A stretch of DNA of 47,432 bases, from positions 1-47,432 of the forward strand of contig UQFO01000018.1 of NCBI GenBank assembly GCA_900540275.1, written 5' to 3'. A program made the position numbers and the translations under genes. Under the pieces are notes generated by a model. That model was given only the letters and a program-made list of their open reading frames with translations, did not search any database and was not told where the DNA came from. This DNA is from an uncultured Oscillospiraceae bacterium (GTDB lineage: Bacteria; Bacillota; Clostridia; Oscillospirales; Acutalibacteraceae). This document shows, in pieces, positions 41,492 through 47,432 of this stretch. Within the stretch, counting starts at the first letter, position 1, and each line of letters opens with the position of its first letter.

Positions 41492-42361
41492 TCAAAGCGT
41501 TTTGGAAATCTCTTTTAAATAGGAGCGGAAGCCGTCCCCGACCTCCGGGTGCTGCAGCGCGATTTCAACAGACGCCTGCAAAATACCGAGCTTGTTGCCC
41601 ATATCGTACCTTCTGCCCTTGAAATCCACCGCCGTCATGCCTTTTGTTACGGCAAGCCTGCGCATTGCGTCCGTCAGCTGGATTTCACCGCCGACTCCGG
41701 GCTGCGTTTCGTCGAGGATATCAAAAATCTCAGGGGGCAGAACGCATCTGCCAAGAATCGAATACAGCGACATCACATGGTCTTTATCAGGTTTTTCAAT
41801 CATATCGGTGCATTTAAAAATATTGTCGCGCAGGTTTTCCACCTGAAGGGAGCTGTATTTGTGGATGTCCTCTTCCTTTACCTTTTTGACGCCGAGTACG
41901 CCCAGCCCGTATTCCTCATACGCGTCAATCAGCTGCCCGCAGGCCGGTTCTTCGCCGATAATCACGTCGTCGCCGTAAAGCACGGCGAACGGCTCGCCCG
42001 CGACAAAGGAGCGCGCGCGGCTGATTGCGTGGCCCAGGCCCCTTGTTTCCTTCTGGCGGACAAAATAAATGTTTGCCAGGTGCGTAATATCGATAATATC
42101 CTCCAGCACGGAGTTTTTATTGCTCTTTGTAAGATTCGCTTCAAGCTCCGGAGCCCTGTCGAAATGGTCTTCAATCAGGCCCTTGCCCCTGTTTGTAATG
42201 ATAAGGATGTCGGTAATGCCGGACCGGACCGCTTCCTCCACAATATATTGGATTGCGGGCTTGTCCACAATCGGGAACATTTCCTTCGGCATCGATTTTG
42301 TAGCGGGAAGCACCCTGGTACCCAGGCCTGCGGCGGGGATAACGGCTTTCCTAATTTTCAT
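41492..42361 (-). CDS. galU: UTP-glucose-1-phosphate uridylyltransferase
   Basis: A 289-residue GalU. The nucleotide-binding start reads AVIPAAGLGTRVLPATKSMP, followed by KEMFPIVDKPAIQYIVEEA. FAVLYGDDVI, the C-terminal GGEIQLTDAMR and DMGNKLGILQA are all present. It makes UDP-glucose for cell-envelope glycans and glycolipids. It starts 25 bases after the zinc-ribbon membrane protein and shares its promoter. The ATG follows AGAAAGGAATTGTGAAGT. Confidence 0.96.
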   Translation of the reverse strand: MKIRKAVIPAAGLGTRVLPATKSMPKEMFPIVDKPAIQYIVEEAVRSGITDILIITNRGKGLIEDHFDRAPELEANLTKSNKNSVLEDIIDITHLANIYFVRQKETRGLGHAISRARSFVAGEPFAVLYGDDVIIGEEPACGQLIDAYEEYGLGVLGVKKVKEEDIHKYSSLQVENLRDNIFKCTDMIEKPDKDHVMSLYSILGRCVLPPEIFDILDETQPGVGGEIQLTDAMRRLAVTKGMTAVDFKGRRYDMGNKLGILQASVEIALQHPEVGDGFRSYLKEISKTL

Positions 42362-42386
42362 ACTTCACAATTCCTTTCTGAATGAC

Positions 42387-43397
42387 TTAATTGATTATAT
42401 AATTGTTGCTTGTAAAAAATACAGTGGCAAAACTCAAAACCATATAGGTTATCAGAAGGACAATCACGACAGCCTTGTTGACGCCGCCTGTTTTTTCAAA
42501 CACGGTCTTCGCCTCGGCGGGCGTATCAACGCGTTCCTTCGTAATTTTTACCCGTTTGACGCAGTGCTTGTAATAAAGCCGGTTGCCGATGATTCCGCTT
42601 ACGAGCATGGTAACAAACCGCACGATATCCATCAGCGGGGAGATACAGAACAGCCAGAACTGCTGTGCGGGCAGCGAAAAGGCGGCCTGCATTACGCTGT
42701 AAGCAGAGGCGCTGTCCCCGAGCGACTGGGAAAGGCTCTGGGACATATTGACAAAATCGAGATAATACACGTTCGACAGCACGGTCGTAGCAAAGACGAT
42801 AACCGTAAAAATCGCGCCGGCAAGGTACTGCTTCCGGTAAAGCATCCAGCCGCCGGAAAACAGGAACGCCGCAAAGTTGAAGCGGCTGCTGCCAAACTGG
42901 CGGATGCGGTTGAATACCGTCAGGTAATATGGTGTGTTTACCTTGACAACGGCGGCAAGGTCCGAAGCCTTGACGTTATCGGCAAATTCCTCGTCGGGAT
43001 TGACCCCCGCCATTGGGTCGAAAATAACCTGGGCGCCCGGCACTGCGCCGCCGAAGGGCCCGGCCGGCCCCTGCTGCGGCTGCTGCTGTTGCTGCTGGTA
43101 AGCGCCCGCGCTTGTCATCGGCGTACCGCAGTGGCTGCAGAACAAGGCGTCTTTTTTATTCCTGTAGCCGCACTGCGGGCAGGGAAGCCCCTCGCCGTCC
43201 TGCGCGGCCTGTTCTTTTTCGCTTGCGTCCTTCGCCCAGGAATAATGCTCCTGATGCCGCTGCGCGTTTGCGCAGGCGCCGTTTTCTTCATAACATGCCC
43301 TGTGGTGCGGCGTACCGCATTCGGGACAAACCACGATGTCCTCTCCGTCCTGGAATTGCTCGTGACAGACAGGACACTCGTAACCCTTGTAATCCAT
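42387..43397 (-). CDS. RING-like/zinc-ribbon protein with DUF2628-type membrane domain
   Basis: A 336-residue protein with two metal sites and a membrane domain. Residues 8-42 hold a prokaryotic RING-like motif (CPVCHEQFQDGEDIVVCPEC then PHHRACYEENGAC). Residues 78-97 are a zinc ribbon (CPQCGYRN then LFCSHCG). A Gln/Pro/Gly linker (QQQQQQPQQGP) follows, then a hydrophobic region with FAAFLFSGGWMLYRKQYLAG, typical of DUF2628, and about four membrane helices. The ATG at 43397 follows AAAGGGG; a TTG six codons upstream is not needed. Function is unknown. Operon with galU hints at envelope biology. Confidence 0.78.
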   Translation of the reverse strand: MDYKGYECPVCHEQFQDGEDIVVCPECGTPHHRACYEENGACANAQRHQEHYSWAKDASEKEQAAQDGEGLPCPQCGYRNKKDALFCSHCGTPMTSAGAYQQQQQQPQQGPAGPFGGAVPGAQVIFDPMAGVNPDEEFADNVKASDLAAVVKVNTPYYLTVFNRIRQFGSSRFNFAAFLFSGGWMLYRKQYLAGAIFTVIVFATTVLSNVYYLDFVNMSQSLSQSLGDSASAYSVMQAAFSLPAQQFWLFCISPLMDIVRFVTMLVSGIIGNRLYYKHCVKRVKITKERVDTPAEAKTVFEKTGGVNKAVVIVLLITYMVLSFATVFFTSNNYIIN

Positions 43398-43443
43398 GCA
43401 GGTTCCCCTTTCCAATCGTTAGGGATACGTTTTATTCCATATT

Positions 43444-43472
43444 ATTATAACAAAAGGCGGCAGAAACTGCAA
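43444..43472 (-). promoter_or_regulatory. Promoter of the zinc-ribbon/galU unit
   Basis: TTGCAG and TATAAT are exactly 17 bases apart on the minus strand, about 45 bases before the ATG. Confidence 0.75.
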
Positions 43473-43506
43473 TAAAAACATTTCCGCGCGCCTTTTCACA
43501 GGTGTT

Positions 43507-44220
43507 CTATTTTTCTGCCAGTAACAGCTGCAGCGCGGCAACCGCCTCATCCTGTGCTTCCGGCACATGGCTAAACGGAAAAGGAATGCCGAGCTTTCCA
43601 TATTTCTCCGTACAGAGCTTGCGAAAGGGAAGCAGCTCAATTTTTTCGACGCCCCGGTAAGGGGAAAGCAGTTTTTTCAGCCGCGTTATATCCTTTGGCG
43701 TGTCGTTAAGCCCGGGGACGGTTACCTGCCGAATCCATACGGGAATCTGCTTTTCTTCAAGCGCGCTTAGGAACATGAGCGTTTTTGTAAGCGAGCCGCC
43801 GCAGAGCCTGCGGTATGCTTCCTCGCCGCACGCCTTTATATCGAGCAGGCATAAATCGCAAAAATTCAAGAGCCTCAGGACCTGTTCATTTAAAACACAG
43901 CCGGACGTATCGAGCGCCGTATGCACGCCGTTTTCACGGCACAGCGCAAACAGCGCGGCTACAAATTCCGGCTGCATCAGCGCTTCGCCCCCAGATACGG
44001 TCACACCGCCGTCTTTGCCGAAATACGCCCTGCAACGCAGGATTTTCCGCAGGACCTCCCGTACCTCCATTTCCGTGCCGCCGGTTAAATCCCACGTGTC
44101 GGGATTATGGCAGTATTTACAGCGCAGCGGGCAGCCCTGCATAAATACGACGCAGCGCACGCCGGGCCCGTCGAGCGTGCCGAGCGTCTGGATGGAATGG
44201 ATATGCCCTGTCTCCGCCAT
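43507..44220 (-). CDS. pflA: Pyruvate formate-lyase activating enzyme
   Basis: A 237-residue radical-SAM enzyme. The cluster motif CPLRCKYC lies near residues 30-37, followed by HNPDTWD. GGVTVSGGEALMQPEF and DTSGCVLNEQVL are the family's SAM-binding and core motifs. It installs the glycyl radical on PflB using SAM and a reduced [4Fe-4S] cluster. The ATG follows TAAGGAGGCGCGTT, 11 bases after pflB, so the pair is one operon under the ZTP riboswitch. No clear U-tailed terminator follows it. Confidence 0.96.
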   Translation of the reverse strand: MAETGHIHSIQTLGTLDGPGVRCVVFMQGCPLRCKYCHNPDTWDLTGGTEMEVREVLRKILRCRAYFGKDGGVTVSGGEALMQPEFVAALFALCRENGVHTALDTSGCVLNEQVLRLLNFCDLCLLDIKACGEEAYRRLCGGSLTKTLMFLSALEEKQIPVWIRQVTVPGLNDTPKDITRLKKLLSPYRGVEKIELLPFRKLCTEKYGKLGIPFPFSHVPEAQDEAVAALQLLLAEK

Positions 44221-44231
44221 AACGCGCCTCC

Positions 44232-46460
44232 TTACATCGCCGTGTGGAAGGTACGGCTGATGACCTCTTTCTGCTGTTCCCGCGACAGCTTATGGAAATT
44301 GACGGCATACCCGGAAACACGTATCGTAAGGTTCGGGTACAGGGCCGGGTTTTCATAGGCCGCGACGAGCTTTTCACGGTCGAGCACATTCACGTTGATA
44401 TGATGCGCGCCGTTTGAAAAATAGCCGTCAAGAATGGATATCAGGTTCTTTTCACGTTCCTCCTCTGTTTTGCCGAGCGTGGCCGGCGTGATGGAGAACG
44501 TGTTGGAAATGCCGTCGCGGCAGTACTGGTAGGGGAGCTTTGCTACCGAGTTCAAAGAAGCGAGCGCGCCGTTTTCCTCGCGGTTATGCATGGGATTGGC
44601 GCCCGGTGCGAACGGCTCGCCGGCCTTCCTTCCGTCGGGCGTCGCGCCTGTTTTCTTGCCGTACACGACGTTCGAGGTAATCGTAAGCGCCGACAGCGTA
44701 TGCTCCGCGCCGCGGTAGGCGGGCGTTTTTTTCAGCTCTTCATACGTCTTTTTCAGCTCGTTTGCGGCAATACTGTCCACGCGGTCGTCGTCGTTGCCAA
44801 ACTTCGGGAAACCGCCCTCACGGGTAAAATCGATAATATAGCCGTTTTCGTCACGCACAGGGCGGACCTCCGCGTATTTGATTGCGCTCAGCGAGTCCGC
44901 AAGCACGGAAAGGCCCGCCACACCGAACGCCATAAAACGGTGGACGTCTGTGTCGTGCAGCGCCATCTGCGTTTTTTCATAGGCGTATTTATCGTGCATG
45001 TAATGGATGACGTTCATTGTATTCACATAAAGGCCGCAGAGCCATTTGCGGTAGGAATCGAACCGGCTTACGACGTCATCGTAATCGAGCGTTTCCTTTT
45101 CGTATGGCTTTTGCTGCGGGCCGATGCGCATACCGCTTACCGTGTCGTACCCGCCGTTCAAGGCAAGCAGCAAAAGCTTCGGCAGGTTGCAGCGCGCGCC
45201 GAAGAACTGCATCTGCTTGCCGATTTCCATTGCGGAAACGCAGCAGGCGATGCCGTAGTCGTCGCCGTAAATTGGGCGCATCAAATCATCGTTTTCGTAT
45301 TGGATGGAATCGGTGTCCGCCGATACCTTCGCGCAGAATTTTTTGAATTCCTCCGGCAAAGCCTTCGACCAGAGCACCGTTAGGTTCGGCTCCGGGGAAG
45401 AGCCCATGGTATAAAGCGTGTTGAGGAACCGGAAGGAGTTTTTCGTAACGAGCGTCCTGCCGTCTTTTCCCATGCCGCCGAGGCTTTCGGTAATCCACAT
45501 CGGGTCGCCGCCGAACAGCTCGTTATAGGAGGGCGTGCGCAGGTGGCGTGCCATGCGCAGCTTCATGACAAAATCGTCTATCAGCTCCTGCGCGGCTTCT
45601 TCCGTGAGGACGCCTGTTTTCAAATCGCGCTCGATGTAAATATCGAGGAACGTGCTCACGCGGCCCAAGGACATGGCGGCGCCGTTTTGCTCCTTGATGG
45701 AAGCAAGATAGGCAAAATACGTCCACTGTACGGCTTCTTTCGCGTCCTTGGCGGGGGCGCTGATATCATAACCGTACATGCCCGCCATCGTCTTGAGCTT
45801 TTCGAGGAAGGAAATCTGCTCGAAAAGCTCTTCGCTCAGGCGGATGGATTCGACGTTCATGACCCCCGCGCCGATGAGCGCCTTGTCCTGCTTTTTGCAG
45901 GCAATCAGGTGGTCGATTCCGTAGAGCGCGGCCCTGCGGTAGTCTCCGATGATGCGCCCCCTGCCGTACGCGTCCGGCAATCCGGTAATCACGCCCGTTT
46001 TCCTTGCAAGCCGCATTTCATCGGTATATACGCGGAACACACCGTCGTTGTGCGTGGTGCGGAACTGGAACTCCTGCTCGATTTTATCAGACAGCCTGTA
46101 CCCGTAGGCCTCGCATGCCTGCCTTGCCATGCGGATGCCGCCGAACGGGTTGACGCCGCGCTTTAAGGGCGCGTCGGTCTGTAGTCCCACGATGATTTCC
46201 TTTTCTTTGTCGAGGTACCCCGGCTGGTAGTGCGTTAGGGAAGATACGGTGGTCGTGTCGATATCGAGCACCCCGCCCTTTTCCCGTTCCTGCCGGAACA
46301 GCTCGTTGAGCTTGCCGTACAGCTCCTTAGTGCGGGGCGTCGCCTGCGCCAAAAAGGAAGAACCGCCCTCATACGGCGTATAGTTTTTCTGGATGAAATC
46401 GCGCACGTCGATTTCGTTCACCCAGCTTCCCTCGTGAAATCCAGTCCATTGTTCTCTCAT
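44232..46460 (-). CDS. pflB: Formate C-acetyltransferase (pyruvate formate-lyase)
   Basis: A 742-residue glycyl-radical enzyme. The catalytic adjacent cysteines lie in GIACCVSAMEIGKQ, and the radical glycine is about G717 in TIRVSGYAVNFHKL. It converts pyruvate and CoA to acetyl-CoA and formate. A longer open frame runs back into the riboswitch, but the start MREQWTGFHEGSW follows AGGAGGATGTCAG. The length fits PflB rather than glycerol dehydratase-like homologues, and CC supports that. Formate feeds one-carbon metabolism, which explains ZTP control. Confidence 0.96.
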   Translation of the reverse strand: MREQWTGFHEGSWVNEIDVRDFIQKNYTPYEGGSSFLAQATPRTKELYGKLNELFRQEREKGGVLDIDTTTVSSLTHYQPGYLDKEKEIIVGLQTDAPLKRGVNPFGGIRMARQACEAYGYRLSDKIEQEFQFRTTHNDGVFRVYTDEMRLARKTGVITGLPDAYGRGRIIGDYRRAALYGIDHLIACKKQDKALIGAGVMNVESIRLSEELFEQISFLEKLKTMAGMYGYDISAPAKDAKEAVQWTYFAYLASIKEQNGAAMSLGRVSTFLDIYIERDLKTGVLTEEAAQELIDDFVMKLRMARHLRTPSYNELFGGDPMWITESLGGMGKDGRTLVTKNSFRFLNTLYTMGSSPEPNLTVLWSKALPEEFKKFCAKVSADTDSIQYENDDLMRPIYGDDYGIACCVSAMEIGKQMQFFGARCNLPKLLLLALNGGYDTVSGMRIGPQQKPYEKETLDYDDVVSRFDSYRKWLCGLYVNTMNVIHYMHDKYAYEKTQMALHDTDVHRFMAFGVAGLSVLADSLSAIKYAEVRPVRDENGYIIDFTREGGFPKFGNDDDRVDSIAANELKKTYEELKKTPAYRGAEHTLSALTITSNVVYGKKTGATPDGRKAGEPFAPGANPMHNREENGALASLNSVAKLPYQYCRDGISNTFSITPATLGKTEEEREKNLISILDGYFSNGAHHINVNVLDREKLVAAYENPALYPNLTIRVSGYAVNFHKLSREQQKEVISRTFHTAM

Positions 46461-46481
46461 CTGACATCCTCCTATCCAAAT

Positions 46482-46511
46482 AAAAAAGGGCAACCCTTTA
46501 AAGGATTGCCC
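46482..46511 (-). terminator. Expression-platform terminator of the pfl riboswitch
   Basis: GGGCAATCC and GGGTTGCCC pair around TTTAAA with TTTTTT following on the minus strand, 20 bases before the pflB ATG. Its 5' arm GGGCA is the conserved 3' end of the ZTP aptamer, so ligand binding and termination are mutually exclusive. Confidence 0.85.
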
Positions 46512-46575
46512 AGACGGTCGGCTTGTTCTCTCCCTTTGCGCCACTGTGGTGCTCCACAATTACCCGTCAGGCGTA
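46507..46575 (-). ncRNA. ZTP (pfl motif) riboswitch
   Basis: On the minus strand the leader contains GACGGGT, a TGTGG/CCACA hairpin, GTGGCGC, and the hallmark 3' element GCCGACCGTCTGGGCA. GACGG can pair with CCGTC as the closing helix. This is the pattern of the pfl/ZTP aptamer, and it stands before pflB, the gene type for which the motif was named. Known mechanism: ZMP/ZTP binding, a sign of 10-formyl-THF shortage, prevents terminator formation and turns the genes on. The 385-base gap 46461-46845 otherwise holds only AT-rich DNA. Confidence 0.85.
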
Positions 46576-46759
46576 AAAGGCTGATTCCATTGTAACAAAT
46601 AAATTGGAAAATACAGGTTGCAAAAGCAACAGAATAAAAAGTTTTGCCGCGTGCCGTGAAGTTCCAAAAACGCAACAAAAACCATATTTTGTGCTTTGAC
46701 GAGTTCATTGTAGCATATCTTGTTGCCGTTTTCTATATAAATGAGAATTTTCCGCAAAA

Positions 46760-46787
46760 TTGTACAGTTACATAAGAGAAGTAGAAT
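46760..46787 (+). promoter_or_regulatory. Candidate promoter of the 144-residue protein gene
   Basis: TTGTAC and TAGAAT are 16 bases apart, about 60 bases before the ATG. Confidence 0.35.
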
Positions 46788-46845
46788 AAAACGCTGTATT
46801 TTTGGTGATTGATGGGAATACTGGTTTGTAAGGAGATGATTACAC

Positions 46846-47280
46846 ATGGCAGAAAATGAAAATATAACCCTTTTAAATTTTGTCTACCAGAACTCCCAGA
46901 TGGGAGTAAACACCATCAACCAGCTGCTCGGCATCATCGAGGGCGAGGATTTCAAGCGGCATATGGAGGCGCAGCTCGAGGAATACCGCAAGATTAACAC
47001 CGCGGCGAAGGCGATGCTCAACAAATTCGGCACAGACGAAAAGGGCCTGAACGCTTACGAAAAGGTCAGGACATACCTGATGATTGACATGCAGACGCTT
47101 ACCGATAAAACCCCGTCCCATATTGCGGAGATGATGATTGTCGGCAGCACGATGGGCGTAGTCAAGGCGATACGCGACGTGCATAAGTGTAACGGCGCGG
47201 ACGAGAACGTGATTGCCCTGATGCAGAAGCTCTGCGGTATTGAGGAAGAAAACATCACACAGCTCAAAAAGTTTCTATGA
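46846..47280 (+). CDS. Unrecognised helical protein, possible four-helix bundle
   Basis: A 144-residue soluble protein I do not recognise. It is predicted almost all helical from its amphipathic runs: FVYQNSQMGVNTINQLLGII, FKRHMEAQLEEYRKINTAAK, KVRTYLMIDMQTLTDKTPSH and VIALMQKLCGIEEENITQLK. That is the pattern of a ferritin-like or DUF2383-like four-helix bundle. No consistent ExxH metal motif is visible. The ATG follows TAAGGAGATGATTACAC, a strong site. It stands alone, divergent from pflB, and is followed by a strong terminator. Function is not assigned. Confidence 0.75.
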   Translation: MAENENITLLNFVYQNSQMGVNTINQLLGIIEGEDFKRHMEAQLEEYRKINTAAKAMLNKFGTDEKGLNAYEKVRTYLMIDMQTLTDKTPSHIAEMMIVGSTMGVVKAIRDVHKCNGADENVIALMQKLCGIEEENITQLKKFL

Positions 47281-47281
47281 T

Positions 47282-47317
47282 AAAAGAGGGGGAACATTTC
47301 GGTGTTCCCCCTCTTTT
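47282..47317 (+). terminator. Terminator after the 144-residue protein gene
   Basis: AAAAGAGGGGGAACA and TGTTCCCCCTCTTTT form a perfect 15-base-pair stem around TTTCGG, starting one base past the stop codon. Confidence 0.95.
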
Positions 47318-47351
47318 ACGCTTTCTTTTTTGAAGAAAACAATCTGCTTTT

Positions 47352-47428
47352 AGAGGGAAACCATTCATATGGGTTTCCTCTCTTTTTATTTGAAACGTGC
47401 CGTTTCTTTTTATGAAGCATACTGCTTC
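47352..47428 (+). repeat. Series of three further U-tailed or T-rich hairpins at the right edge
   Basis: AGAGG(G)AAACC/GGTTTCCTCT (47352-47381, then CTTTTTATT), GAAACG/CGTTTC (47392-47406, then TTTTTAT) and GAAGCA/TGCTTC (47414-47428) follow one another. They look like back-up terminators or the ends of a convergent gene beyond the window. No gene is visible in 47318-47432. Confidence 0.5.
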
Positions 47429-47432
47429 TTGG

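Noticed and set aside
42069..43475. 468-codon plus-strand frame across galU and the zinc-ribbon gene
   Set aside because: It spans two antisense genes and their gap, with no ribosome binding site; composition is that of a shadow frame.
46472..46847. Minus-strand frames of 78 and 95 codons upstream of pflB
   Set aside because: They lie over the ZTP riboswitch leader and AT-rich intergenic DNA and show no start signals or protein-like composition.

Overview
The window looks like chromosomal DNA of a strictly anaerobic, fermentative member of the Clostridia (Bacillota). The reasons are an NAD(P)-linked multi-subunit [FeFe] hydrogenase operon, a pyruvate formate-lyase with its activase, FeoAB iron uptake, a V-type ATP synthase, a complete fructose PTS, AGGAGG-type ribosome binding sites and U-tailed intrinsic terminators. 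Gene-dense parts are moderately GC-rich. A gut-type lineage such as Christensenellales or Oscillospirales is possible, but I cannot place it below class from sequence reading alone.

Layout. 1-3932 (minus): hydrogenase operon hndA - HATPase - hndB - hndC - hndD; hndD runs off the left edge. 4032-5826 (minus): a secreted GH25 lysozyme carrying a dockerin, with a possible small ORF ahead of it. 6011-9359 (minus): DRTGG protein, RsbW-like ATPase, putative sensory [FeFe] hydrogenase, second DRTGG protein and PHP phosphoesterase, read as an H2/redox sensing module. 9506-12099 (plus): feoA-feoB-FeoB-associated Cys-rich protein behind two DtxR-like palindromes. 12107-14606: an AT-richer polytopic membrane protein. 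14702-20498 (plus): fruR-fruK-fruA(IIABC)-HPr-EI. 20510-21724: asparaginase. 21785-24153 (minus): an Lsa-type ABC-F protein followed by an Lnu-type nucleotidyltransferase, behind a leader with a six-codon peptide, tandem terminators and an antiterminator. 24168-26646 (minus): MATE pump and Ca/Na antiporter. 26629-27337 (minus): a 57-codon Cys-rich protein overlapping a GNAT acetyltransferase. 27478-36442 (minus): nine-gene V-type ATPase operon G/H-C-I-K-F-E-A-B-D. 36520-38276 (minus): ACT protein and UPF0210, divergent from a PHP phosphatase. 39374-41475: MATE pump and PadR repressor diverging over two near-identical palindromes. 41492-43472 (minus): RING/zinc-ribbon membrane protein and galU. 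43507-46575 (minus): pflB-pflA behind a ZTP (pfl) riboswitch. 46846-47280: an unrecognised helical protein followed by serial hairpins.

How it fits together. Sugar enters by the fructose PTS. Pyruvate is split by PFL, with ZTP sensing tying this to one-carbon status. Reductant is removed by the hydrogenase, whose expression or activity may be tuned by the upstream sensory module. FeoAB supplies iron for the many Fe-S proteins. The V-type ATPase couples ATP to an ion gradient. Two drug-efflux loci and an Lsa/Lnu pair form a small defence layer, each with visible cis-regulation. Starts were chosen by ribosome binding site and often lie inside longer open frames. Promoter and operator calls rest on hexamers and symmetry seen by eye.
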